A stretch of 8,475 nucleotides of DNA from a bacterium (GCA_030018795.1 JASEHA010000078.1:1-8475); one strand, 5' to 3'. Shown: positions 1-7,983, counted from the stretch's first letter. The notes: generated by a model from the sequence alone, not told the origin. Made by a program: numbers and translations.

Positions 1-1
1 T

Positions 2-2476
2 ATCCCTAACCCACGATATAAAGATACGTATCCCGCAATATGGGGCACGGTTGCAAACCCATCAGGAGCACCCACAGTATCTGTAACTGTTCCAGAAGAT
101 GGGGTGTATATGTTTAAGATTTCTGTATACGATAATGCTGGAAATCCAGCAGCAGGAAATTATGTTTCACGATGCATTCAGATTGACACCCAACCCCCTG
201 CTGCTCCTACCATCTCCTCCCCCACTCATCCTGATAGCAACAAACCATCTATGGCCAACAATGTAACCTTCCGATGGACTGATTCACCAGACACATCAGG
301 TATTGCTGGTTATAGTTATGTCATGGATAATTCCCCTGCGACCATACCTGATGAGGTAGTAAATTTTAACTGGGAATCTATTTCCATTAGCAATTACTCT
401 CTATCTAATGGAACATGGTATTTTCATCTCAGGGCAAGGGATAATGCCGGTAATTGGAGTCCTGCCTCTCATTATCAGGTGCAAATCAACAAAGGGTTAG
501 CCGACTATTCCCAATGGCTTAAGGTAAACGATGCATCTGTTTTCACCCTGTCCTGCGAAAGAGGTGCAAGCTATACCCTGACATGCAACTCAGCTATCCC
601 TGGCGGCAGAGTGCATTTTTACAGCTATTACGATATGGGGATGATAGGGGTATTGGATTCTGCTGATGAGATAGTAAGCTCATTCTTTATCGATGATAAC
701 TCTCATGTGGACGAGGATGCCGCTTCGTCTACGATTCAGATAACAAGGCTTGTCCCTGAGGGATATACAGGCACACTTACCATTCATGCAGTAGATGAGA
801 CCACTAATTCTGCTGCTTTCTGCACACTGGGTTTCTCGCAAAGGGTTTTGCCTCAGTTCATCTCTGGCAGGGTCTTGAGGATTATTGGCCAAAAGGTAAA
901 TGGCGTAATTAATGCAGAAGGCATTGAATCAAACGAATGGGCTCTAACTCCTATTGATAGTAATGGTGAGTATAAGCTTTATTTGCCACCAGGCAAGTAT
1001 GATGTTTATGTAGAGATAGCAGGCATTCCATCGGATTCAAATAAAAATAAAGAGATAATGCTTACAGCCAATAACCCAATCTCAAATGTAGACTTTGAGA
1101 TAGTAACTACTATTGGATTGTCTTCTATCACAGGCAGGGTAATGGATGATACAGGAAAGGGAGTGCCGGGTGCAAATGTAGCTGATAGATCTATCAGCCC
1201 TACTGTATGGGCATATACAGATATGGATGGCTATTATGTCATTTATGTGAAACAAGGGGAAGAGTATTATATACAGGTTGACGCATTTGGATATACTGAC
1301 CAGAATAAGAGTCAAATTGCAGCCGGCTCAAAGAATGTAGACTTTACTCTGCCTCTATGCAAGGCAACTATTAGTGGGGCGGTTACTGATGCAAATGGCA
1401 ATGGAGTTTTAGGTGCAGAGGTAATGGATGTTGATACCAATCGCTTTGGACACTATTGTTTGTATGTGCCAGAGGGTAGTATTAATTACTCTGTTTATGC
1501 TCAAGGGATTGACTCCCCTGTATCTCGCAAAACAGCTAATGCAGGGGATACAGATGTAAACTTTCAGCTTCTTTATCATAATTCGACTATTTCAGGTAAG
1601 GTTTATGAGCCAGATGGCATTACTCCACTTGTGGGTGCTTGTGTATGGGGAAGTTATTGGCCATCCACAGGCACCGTAAGTGATTACGCTTCATCTTACA
1701 CTAATTCTGATGGCAGCTATGAACTAAAAGTGCTTGAAGGTTGTAACTATAGCGTGTCTGCTGAGAAACATGGATATTATAACCTATCCTATAAGGAAGA
1801 AGTACCCGCACCGAATACTGCCATAAATTTCATCATGCCGGGTAAAAAGCCGGGTATTATTACAGGTGTAGTCAGGGATACCATGGGCATCCCTACCAGT
1901 GGTGCATTGATTGAGGTGATGAAGGATAACATTCCTATAGCTACAGCTACGGCTACAAGTAATGGATCTGGCTCATACACTATTATGGATTTACCAGAAG
2001 GAACATATGCTTTGTGTATGAGCAGGGGTGGTTATGAGTCAGCAGTCGCCACAGTTATAGTTAAAGCCGGTGAGACCGGTTCCAATGATTTTATGGTGGA
2101 CAAAACCAATCTGTTTTATGTAGATGATGATGTTAAACAATATGAGAACGGCTCGACAAAGTATCCATATCGCAGCATTCAACAGGCGGTAAGTGACTGC
2201 TGCCTATCAGCAGGTGGCACGGTATCAGTGGCAACTGGAATTTATAATGAAAGTGTGCATATTAATAAGGAGATTGCCTTGATAGGGGCAGGGGCTGATC
2301 AGACAACGATTACTGCATCAGGACTTGACTCTACAAACACAGTAACCTTTGATGAAACTGCTGGTAAGGCAATAATCTCTGGATTTAAGATAACTGGTGC
2401 AACAGGGAGTTTCTTTGTTGGTGGTAGTGGTATCTATTGCGACTCATCTTCTTCCTCCCCATTACTAACAATATAA
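2..2476 (+). CDS. Giant modular surface protein, N-terminal portion (5'-partial, ends at a frameshift)
   Basis: The frame is open from the left edge (first full codon at base 2), so the true start and any signal peptide lie outside the window. About 824 residues are visible. Modules in order: the end of one Ig-like module (residues 1-60); a second FN3/Ig-like module (about 62-165) with the typical NGTWYFHLRARDNAGNWSP motif; an unassigned stretch (166-285); then about five carboxypeptidase-regulatory-like modules starting near residues 286, 375, 456, 528 and 618. Each of these opens with an I-[ST]-G-x-V strand and most carry a later D-G-x-Y or G-x-Y turn (e.g. SITGRVMDDTGKGVPGANV). From about residue 703 (FYVDDD, then a YPYRSIQQAV motif) a right-handed beta-helix begins. 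The stop at 2474-2476 interrupts the helix coils, which continue in the next frame. Such modules are structural or binding, so I infer an extracellular role with unknown ligand. No catalytic motif was recognised. Confidence 0.85.
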   Translation: MPNPRYKDTYPAIWGTVANPSGAPTVSVTVPEDGVYMFKISVYDNAGNPAAGNYVSRCIQIDTQPPAAPTISSPTHPDSNKPSMANNVTFRWTDSPDTSGIAGYSYVMDNSPATIPDEVVNFNWESISISNYSLSNGTWYFHLRARDNAGNWSPASHYQVQINKGLADYSQWLKVNDASVFTLSCERGASYTLTCNSAIPGGRVHFYSYYDMGMIGVLDSADEIVSSFFIDDNSHVDEDAASSTIQITRLVPEGYTGTLTIHAVDETTNSAAFCTLGFSQRVLPQFISGRVLRIIGQKVNGVINAEGIESNEWALTPIDSNGEYKLYLPPGKYDVYVEIAGIPSDSNKNKEIMLTANNPISNVDFEIVTTIGLSSITGRVMDDTGKGVPGANVADRSISPTVWAYTDMDGYYVIYVKQGEEYYIQVDAFGYTDQNKSQIAAGSKNVDFTLPLCKATISGAVTDANGNGVLGAEVMDVDTNRFGHYCLYVPEGSINYSVYAQGIDSPVSRKTANAGDTDVNFQLLYHNSTISGKVYEPDGITPLVGACVWGSYWPSTGTVSDYASSYTNSDGSYELKVLEGCNYSVSAEKHGYYNLSYKEEVPAPNTAINFIMPGKKPGIITGVVRDTMGIPTSGALIEVMKDNIPIATATATSNGSGSYTIMDLPEGTYALCMSRGGYESAVATVIVKAGETGSNDFMVDKTNLFYVDDDVKQYENGSTKYPYRSIQQAVSDCCLSAGGTVSVATGIYNESVHINKEIALIGAGADQTTITASGLDSTNTVTFDETAGKAIISGFKITGATGSFFVGGSGIYCDSSSSSPLLTI

Positions 2477-5235
2477 TATCAGGAAATAGCAGGGATGGCA
2501 TCTACTGCTACTCCTCCTCTCCTATCATCACTAACAATACAATATCAGGGAATAACAATAGTGGCATCTGCTGTTCTTCCGCCTCCCCCAGCATCATTAA
2601 CAATACAATATCAGAGAATAGCTGGGATGGTATCTACTGCTCCTCCTCCTCCTCTCCTAATATCTACAACAACATCATTACCGAAAATGGGACAACAAGT
2701 GCAAGTAATTATGGCATTTATAGCAGTAGCGGTTCTATTGACTACAACTGTATCTGGGGAAATGGATATGGCAGCAGCAATAATTACAGCGACTGTTTTG
2801 CCGGACTCCATGACATCTCTGTTAATCCTCGATTTATCGGAGGAGGCAACTATCACCTGCAAGCAAACTCTCCTTGCATAAACAAAGGGACAAACACGAT
2901 TAGAGATTTACCAGAAACAGACAGGGATGGCAATCCTCGTATATTACAGACAACCGTGGACATGGGTGCATATGAGTCTTGCTATCCGGGGACTATTACC
3001 GGCAATATCTTCTATTCAGGGACAAATACAGGCAATCTCTATTGTTTTATCATAGATAAGCCAGACGGCAAGGGAAATCCTATTGCTTCTAACATTATTC
3101 CTGTTAATAATTCAGGTATCTTTAAGTATGAAATAAGTCTACAGAATCCTGGCACATACTATCTCACTTGCTTTTTTAATGCAGATGGTAATAACAGCTT
3201 TGGTTTGGGGAATATGGCAGGAATATATGGCAGTTTGTCTTGCGTTTACCTAAACGATACTACACCTGTGTTTGTTGGCAGCTTTACACCTATTAATATC
3301 AGAGCAGGGGACATTATTCCAAATATAAATGTTAATCTTAATCGCAAGATTTCTCCACTATATTTCAAGGTAGTAACTCAACATAATAATATTGAGACAG
3401 CTGGCACAGGTTTTGGTGTAACACTAATCGTTACAGATTATGATGGCAACCCAGCCGGCACCCCAACTGGTACGATTGGTATTTCATGTTCATGGAACGC
3501 TGCAAGTTCAACAAATAAAATTATGCCAGTAAAACCATCTGATGGGAATATCATATTTACTGCTGGCAATGCCTTTTTGGGCACATTTACACTGGTAAAT
3601 GCTGGTGAGAAGCCCTGCATTACTGTTCGTTCTGGTCTAATCTCTGGGACATCAACACCCATTACTGTCAATGCATCATCCCCAACTACTTTACTGTTTT
3701 CTGCTCCAGGTATAGTTACTGCTGGCAATACCTTTTTACTTGGCACTATTACTGCTTGCGATATCTTTGGCAATACAGCCACAAGCTACATGGGCAATAA
3801 GCTATTAACCTATAGTGGTCCAGGGAAAAGTCCAGCAAATATAGCTCCATCCTACACCAACCCTGTAAATTTTGAGCAAGGCATATCTACAACTCTAATC
3901 CAAACCACTCTGACTAAGGCAGAAATTGTGCAACTTCATATTACTGATAAGATTATTAGTGGCACAGCAACGGTTGTTGTCCTGCATGGCACGGCTACTG
4001 GGTTGACGATTGAGCCGGCATTAGGGGCAGTTACATCTGGTGCTATGGTTAGCTGCAGGGCTACAGCCCATGATATGGCTGGCAATACATGGACAGTAAC
4101 AGCGGACACAATATTCAACAGTAATGACCCATGTGGTACGATTTCAGGCGGTATCTACACCGCTGGCAAGGCTGGAACATGGACGATTACTGGCAAGTAT
4201 GCAGGACTATCTGGCACAACTACGGTTGTTGTTACCCCTGGCACAGCTTCAAAGCTTGCCATTGAATCTGTATCCGCGAAATGGTTTAAGGATGAGCCCG
4301 GAACAATTACTATAGCTGCACGCGATAAAAATGGCAATCTGGCAGCTGCCATAACTACATTCCAGTTAGAGCCAGCAAGGATGATTACTTCTGATAAGGC
4401 AACCATTATCAATGGGATGGCTGCTATTACCGTAAAAATATCCATGGTAGGACCTGTAGTAATAACTGTGTCTAATGACAATATTTGTGGCAGTATAAGC
4501 CTTAATCTTTTAATGCGAAAGGAACAACAAGCAGTAGGGACTTTTACTACAGGCAATGGATTGGAGACAAAGGTTGTTGTTCCAGAGAATACCCTGCCTA
4601 TTGATTATTATGTAATCATTGGGACACCTACTACTGAAATGCACAAGGAGATTGGGGTAGCAGCTAATAGACTTCTGACAAGTCAAAAGATTATACCAGA
4701 TACCATGCGAGAGTTTAACCTTAAAGATGAATCCGGTATTATAACCCTGCCAGAAAGTTCAAAGGTAACAATAACCATTCCCTATACAGACTCTGGAATT
4801 GACAGAGACAGGGTAAGGGAAGATACATTGCGGATATATCGGCTTGTTTATGGCAAGTGGGAAATGGTTGAGGGTAAGCAGATTCAAGATTTTGTCAAAA
4901 ACTGTGTCAGTGCTCAGGTAAACGCATTCTCTGTATTTGCCTTGATTGGAGAGACATATCCAGCAGACTTTAGCCAGCTATCGGTCTTCCCCAACCCCTG
5001 CAATCCCAGTAAGGGTGAGAAGGTAAATTTCCAGGGGCTAACGGATAATATCAACATCAGCATCTACAACCTTGCTGGTGAGCTTGCATGGGAAAAACAA
5101 GGGATTGTTGGTGGTTCAACAACATGGGATGGAAGAAATGATGATGATGAGCCGGTTGCAAGCGGAACATATATTTATGTAATCAGAGATGCTAATGAGA
5201 ACAAGAAGACAGGGAAGGTTGCAGTAATCTGGTAA
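2437..5235 (+). CDS. Giant modular surface protein, C-terminal portion (frame-shifted continuation)
   Basis: This is the downstream half of the same gene, in the register one base back. The nominal TTG at 2437 is not a credible start: no ribosome site precedes it, and the first codons do not resemble the repeat. Homology to the upstream half resumes at about 2458. Modules by base position: 22-residue beta-helix coils (2461-2770); a closing segment with SVNPRF, NYHLQANSPCINKG and DMGAYE (about 2818-2976), typical of 'choice-of-anchor Q' beta-helix proteins; a prealbumin-like module (about 2983-3345); four Ig/invasin-like modules (about 3358-4500), marked by 'D-x-x-GN' turns and AGKAGTWTITGKYAGLSGT; a ZU5-like region (about 4528-4950) ending QVNAFSVFALIG; and a FlgD-like/type-A-sorting-like Ig domain (about 4970-5232) with VFPNPCNP, IYNLAGE, WDGRND and ASGTYIYVI. 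The last domain is the usual C-terminal tag of exported proteins in many Gram-negative lineages. It ends seven bases before the PorV-like gene. Confidence 0.85.
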   Translation: MRLIFFLPITNNIISGNSRDGIYCYSSSPIITNNTISGNNNSGICCSSASPSIINNTISENSWDGIYCSSSSSPNIYNNIITENGTTSASNYGIYSSSGSIDYNCIWGNGYGSSNNYSDCFAGLHDISVNPRFIGGGNYHLQANSPCINKGTNTIRDLPETDRDGNPRILQTTVDMGAYESCYPGTITGNIFYSGTNTGNLYCFIIDKPDGKGNPIASNIIPVNNSGIFKYEISLQNPGTYYLTCFFNADGNNSFGLGNMAGIYGSLSCVYLNDTTPVFVGSFTPINIRAGDIIPNINVNLNRKISPLYFKVVTQHNNIETAGTGFGVTLIVTDYDGNPAGTPTGTIGISCSWNAASSTNKIMPVKPSDGNIIFTAGNAFLGTFTLVNAGEKPCITVRSGLISGTSTPITVNASSPTTLLFSAPGIVTAGNTFLLGTITACDIFGNTATSYMGNKLLTYSGPGKSPANIAPSYTNPVNFEQGISTTLIQTTLTKAEIVQLHITDKIISGTATVVVLHGTATGLTIEPALGAVTSGAMVSCRATAHDMAGNTWTVTADTIFNSNDPCGTISGGIYTAGKAGTWTITGKYAGLSGTTTVVVTPGTASKLAIESVSAKWFKDEPGTITIAARDKNGNLAAAITTFQLEPARMITSDKATIINGMAAITVKISMVGPVVITVSNDNICGSISLNLLMRKEQQAVGTFTTGNGLETKVVVPENTLPIDYYVIIGTPTTEMHKEIGVAANRLLTSQKIIPDTMREFNLKDESGIITLPESSKVTITIPYTDSGIDRDRVREDTLRIYRLVYGKWEMVEGKQIQDFVKNCVSAQVNAFSVFALIGETYPADFSQLSVFPNPCNPSKGEKVNFQGLTDNINISIYNLAGELAWEKQGIVGGSTTWDGRNDDDEPVASGTYIYVIRDANENKKTGKVAVIW
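2441..2476 (+). other. Frameshift site in the beta-helix coding region
   Basis: Up to the tract at 2447-2460 (TCTTCTTCCTCCCC) the coil reads GIYCDSSSSSP in the first frame, then runs to TAA at 2474-2476. Stepping back one base at 2458 gives CCC ATT ACT AAC AAT, i.e. P-I-T-N-N, exactly the coil consensus seen three more times downstream. The Cys codons of successive coils are 66 bases apart (2506, 2572, 2638), but the interval from the first (2438) to the second (2506) is 68. So the tract is either two bases longer than a 22-residue coil or one base shorter than a 23-residue coil. No canonical X-XXY-YYZ slippery heptamer is present, so a mutation or sequence error is more likely than programmed frameshifting. 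Confidence 0.8.
2461..2691 (+). repeat. 66-bp tandem coding repeats (beta-helix coils)
   Basis: Three units spaced exactly 66 bases (Asn codon pairs starting at 2467, 2533 and 2599) are followed by a fourth at 69 bases (2668). Each encodes a coil of the form I-x-N-N-T-I-S-x-N-x-x-x-G-I-Y-C-S-S-S. The DNA itself is strongly conserved (AACAATACAATATCAG recurs), and each unit contains a CT-rich serine tract. The conserved nucleotides suggest recent duplication or gene conversion rather than protein-level conservation alone. Confidence 0.85.
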
Positions 5236-5242
5236 GAGGAAT

Positions 5243-6703
5243 ATGAAAAGATTATTATTATCACTAATCATATTATTAATCGGAATGCCCTCTATCTGTT
5301 GGGGTGATGGGGCATGTATTACAGCCATGCCATTTTTGAAGATGGGTATGGGTGTAAGGGCATCTGCTATGGGCAAGGCTTTTTGTGCTGTGGCAGATGA
5401 TGTATCAGCTGTATACTATAACCCTGCAGGGCTTGGACAAATCAAAAGAGGACAGATAAACCTTGAACATACAAGATGGTTTGAGGATGTTGGCTATACT
5501 TGTGTAAGCGGTGTGTATCCATTAAAAACAATGAGCATTGGCGGCTTTGCCAATATGCTCCTTACTGATGAAATGCAGACAACAACTGAGGCAAAACCTC
5601 AAGGCACAGGAAAAACCTTTCGAGAAATAGATGGAATATTTGGCATGTCCTGGGGGATAAATCTTACTGACCATATCTCTGTTGGTGCTACAGGGAAGAT
5701 ATGTTCACAAAGGATTGGTGATAAGGATGCAGTAGGATTTGCAAGTGATGTTGGATTTTTGTGTAAGACAAAGCATGTGGGATTGGGGCTTGCATTACAG
5801 AACATTGGAGCAGATATAAAGTTTATTGATAAAGGATTTGCCCTTCCTGCAACCATAAGAACAGGGCTTGTATGGACAAACTCATGGCTTACAATCAGTG
5901 GGGGGATGACAAACATTTTGCCTGAAAAAAAGACGGTTGCTTGTGTTGGGCTTGAGGGCTGGATACTGAATACAATTGCCCTGCGAGGTGGCTATGATTC
6001 TGAAGATGGACATGGTTTTACCGCAGGATTTGGGGCAAGGACGCCGGGTCGGACATCTTCTTCCTCTTTAGAGATTGATTATGCCTATCTGCCTTATGAG
6101 AAATTTGAGGCAGCACACAGATTGTCTGCCTCTGTAAGGTTTGGCAGCAAGGCTGCATCGAAATTATCAGATGCGGCAGAGACAGAGAAGATACTAAAGC
6201 AGGCAGGGATTACACCAGCGGAAGAAAAGACAGAGAATGTGAAAAAGGTGAGAAGAGCTATGCCGCAAGAGACAGACCAGCAGTTAGATAGGGCTAAAAA
6301 GACAGCACCCCTGCCAGCTCGTTCCTACGATATCATTCCACAACAATCAGAACAACCTGTTCCAGCACCAGATTATTCGGCTGTTTCAGCTCCGCCAGCG
6401 GCTGCACCAGCACCATCCATCCCTGCTGTTTTACCAAAACCTCAAGCTCCAGTTGTTCAAAAGCAAGCAGTTCAAACACCAGTTTTATCTCAAGAGCAGC
6501 CATCTAAGCAAATAAGAACCGTTATAGTTGCAATAGATAATACCCCGATTTTTTCAGGGCCCGGCACAAGATATCCGATAATTACCACCGTGCCTGACGG
6601 GATACAGCTTATACTTGTCGATGATTCAAAGCAATGGTACTATCAGGTAAAATTGCCAGACAACAAACTTGGATGGATATCGTATGCCAATTGTCAAAAA
6701 TAG
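5243..6703 (+). CDS. PorV/PorQ-family outer-membrane protein with C-terminal SH3 domain
   Basis: The 486-residue product begins with a Sec signal peptide (Lys-Arg, then a long Leu/Ile stretch; cleavage probably near residue 21, after C-W-G). Residues 22-300 match the PorV/PorQ (UPF0164-like) barrel family. The hallmark is G-V-R-A-S-A-M-G at 37-44 and D-D-V-S-A-V-Y-Y-N-P-A-G-L-G at 52-65, followed by amphipathic strands rich in Gly and aromatics. In Bacteroidetes, PorV shuttles type IX secretion cargo at the outer membrane; homologues are also widespread in candidate phyla without a proven type IX system. Residues 301-356 are charged and 357-423 form a Pro/Gln/Ala-rich linker. Residues 424-486 look like a bacterial SH3 domain (FSGPGTRYPII, then WYYQV and GWISYANC). 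The start at 5243 has GAGG at 5236-5239, only three bases away, and lies seven bases after the preceding stop, implying co-transcription. The barrel assignment is firm; a transport role is inferred. Confidence 0.88.
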   Translation: MKRLLLSLIILLIGMPSICWGDGACITAMPFLKMGMGVRASAMGKAFCAVADDVSAVYYNPAGLGQIKRGQINLEHTRWFEDVGYTCVSGVYPLKTMSIGGFANMLLTDEMQTTTEAKPQGTGKTFREIDGIFGMSWGINLTDHISVGATGKICSQRIGDKDAVGFASDVGFLCKTKHVGLGLALQNIGADIKFIDKGFALPATIRTGLVWTNSWLTISGGMTNILPEKKTVACVGLEGWILNTIALRGGYDSEDGHGFTAGFGARTPGRTSSSSLEIDYAYLPYEKFEAAHRLSASVRFGSKAASKLSDAAETEKILKQAGITPAEEKTENVKKVRRAMPQETDQQLDRAKKTAPLPARSYDIIPQQSEQPVPAPDYSAVSAPPAAAPAPSIPAVLPKPQAPVVQKQAVQTPVLSQEQPSKQIRTVIVAIDNTPIFSGPGTRYPIITTVPDGIQLILVDDSKQWYYQVKLPDNKLGWISYANCQK

Positions 6704-6720
6704 GGTGGGCACTGCCCACC
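6704..6720. repeat. Perfect short palindrome between genes (REP-like)
   Basis: GGTGGGC (6704-6710) and GCCCACC (6714-6720) are perfect inverted repeats around the three-base loop ACT, beginning immediately after the TAG stop of the PorV-like gene. No T-run follows (AAAGGCTGC), so it is a poor intrinsic terminator. It could protect the upstream mRNA 3' end or be a copy of a dispersed REP-type palindrome. Its sequence resembles GTGGGCA-TGCCCAC elements I recall as scattered in various bacterial genomes, but copy number cannot be judged here. Confidence 0.75.
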
Positions 6721-6742
6721 AAAGGCTGCAACCTATCCAAAT

Positions 6743-6747
6743 GGAGG
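6743..6747 (+). promoter_or_regulatory. Ribosome binding site that decides the start of the HEAT-like gene
   Basis: A strong GGAGG lies ahead of two consecutive ATG codons (6749 and 6752). The spacing is one base to the first and four to the second. The second is the more workable, so 6752 is preferred. Confidence 0.75.
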
Positions 6748-6751
6748 TATG

Positions 6752-7951
6752 ATGAAAATATCATGGTTTTTGCTGCTATTATTTGCATTCTTATTTAGCT
6801 ATTGCTATCCTGTTATGGCTGAGGAAATGGATTTACCCCTGCCAGAGGCATTAGAGACAATGGATGATAAGAATATATTAGTGATGCTGGAACAGGCGGT
6901 GATAGAGAAGAAGGGTGATATGGTTTTTGCTGTTATCATGGAGCTGCGGAAAAGGTGGGAGACTAACCCTGCTATTGGTGATATGATACTTGAAAGCATA
7001 GATGATAAGGCTAAGGATGAATCCTATCGATTGATACTGTTAAATGAGATAGTTACATCACAAGGTAATGTGAGGATGCCGGGAAAAAGGCTTATGGCTC
7101 CCGGTCAACAGGAGGGTTATCAGAAAAAGATGGTTAGAATGTTAGCTGCACGGATAGAGGATCCAGTCGATTCACCTGCTATTCGCGGTGAGGCAGCTAT
7201 AGAGCTTGGAGTGATTGATAAGAGTAAGGAAACAGTAAAGGTATTGGCACGAGCATTAAAGGATACGGATGAGGATGTATCAAGCAGGGCTGCCTTTGCA
7301 TTAAAGCTCGTTGGGGATAAAGAGGCAGCACCTGACCTTCTTTCGCGGCTTCAAGGGTTGATGGATAATCCTGATGAACAACCCGACCTTGTTAGACGAA
7401 CAATGGTAAGCTTGGGGAGGTTGGATGCTGAACAGGCAATTGATACCATTAATTCCATTGCACAAAAGACAGAGGATGTGGGAATATTTGGTTCTGCGGT
7501 TCATTCTTTGGGTGTAATGCATAAACAGCAGTTAATCCCGATGATCCTTGACCTCTGGAATAGCACAGATAGATTTAGCCTTCTCGCAGACAGGGCTATG
7601 GCTAACCTTTCGTGCTGGTCTGCCATGAGGGAAAATGAGGGGATGATTATGGAAATATTGAGCAGCTCTGCCCCAGAGACAGCAATGAAAGCAATCCAGA
7701 AGATACAGAGCCTTCACGGTATGGTTGATGAAAATAAGGCAATCGATGATCTGCAAAAACACCTTGCCAGCCATGACAGGGATATTAAAATACTTGCCAT
7801 TCAAACATTAGCTGGATTTAAGTCATCAACAATAAAAGAGTTGCTCCTTGAAGCAAGAAAGACAGAAACCGATACTACTGTTCTGAATGTTCTGGATAAT
7901 TCATTGCTAAGGATGGGGGTTGTGATAATTAATGGCAGGGTGGTGGAATAA
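6752..7951 (+). CDS. Exported HEAT-like repeat protein
   Basis: The product is 399 residues from the ATG at 6752 (400 from the ATG at 6749, which sits too close to the ribosome site). A signal peptide is clear: M-K-I-S-W, then a Leu/Phe-rich core, with likely cleavage after V-M-A at residue 23, before Glu-Glu. The Cys in F-S-Y-C is not a proper lipobox, so a soluble periplasmic or secreted protein is favoured over a lipoprotein. The rest is predicted alpha-helical. From about residue 136 it shows HEAT-like helix pairs: AIRGEAAIELG, VSSRAAFALKLVGDKEAAPDLLSRL, VRRTMVSLGRLDAEQAIDTI, FGSAVHSLGVMHKQQLIPMI and, near the C-terminus, DIKILAIQTLAGF. HEAT solenoids are protein-binding scaffolds; no enzyme motif is visible. 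Residues 24-130 are helical but without a clear repeat. The gene follows the PorV-like gene after 45 bases and probably shares its transcript. It may support assembly of the exported protein, but that is inference from position. Confidence 0.8.
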   Translation: MKISWFLLLLFAFLFSYCYPVMAEEMDLPLPEALETMDDKNILVMLEQAVIEKKGDMVFAVIMELRKRWETNPAIGDMILESIDDKAKDESYRLILLNEIVTSQGNVRMPGKRLMAPGQQEGYQKKMVRMLAARIEDPVDSPAIRGEAAIELGVIDKSKETVKVLARALKDTDEDVSSRAAFALKLVGDKEAAPDLLSRLQGLMDNPDEQPDLVRRTMVSLGRLDAEQAIDTINSIAQKTEDVGIFGSAVHSLGVMHKQQLIPMILDLWNSTDRFSLLADRAMANLSCWSAMRENEGMIMEILSSSAPETAMKAIQKIQSLHGMVDENKAIDDLQKHLASHDRDIKILAIQTLAGFKSSTIKELLLEARKTETDTTVLNVLDNSLLRMGVVIINGRVVE

Positions 7952-7983
7952 GAGGAGAGTGGCACAAGCACAGGCAGGCAAAG

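Noticed and set aside
2453..2461. Programmed -1 frameshift signal
   Set aside because: The codons at the shift point (TCC CCA) do not form an X-XXY-YYZ heptamer, and no strong stem follows in the AT-rich sequence. An indel or sequence error is simpler.
2495..2881. A 128-codon plus-strand frame inside the beta-helix region
   Set aside because: It is the original register reopening after the stop at 2474-2476. Its Pro/Leu/Ser-rich product is the out-of-frame reading of the coil repeats, while the real coil pattern lies in the other frame.
3438..4556. Minus-strand open frames opposite the Ig-like modules
   Set aside because: They are hydrophobic Val/Ala/Pro-rich antisense shadows of Thr/Gly/Asn-rich coding sequence, with no recognisable domain and no ribosome site.
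6765..6810. Lipoprotein signal in the HEAT-like protein
   Set aside because: The residues before the Cys (F-S-Y) do not fit a lipobox, and a good signal peptidase I site (V-M-A) follows a few residues later.
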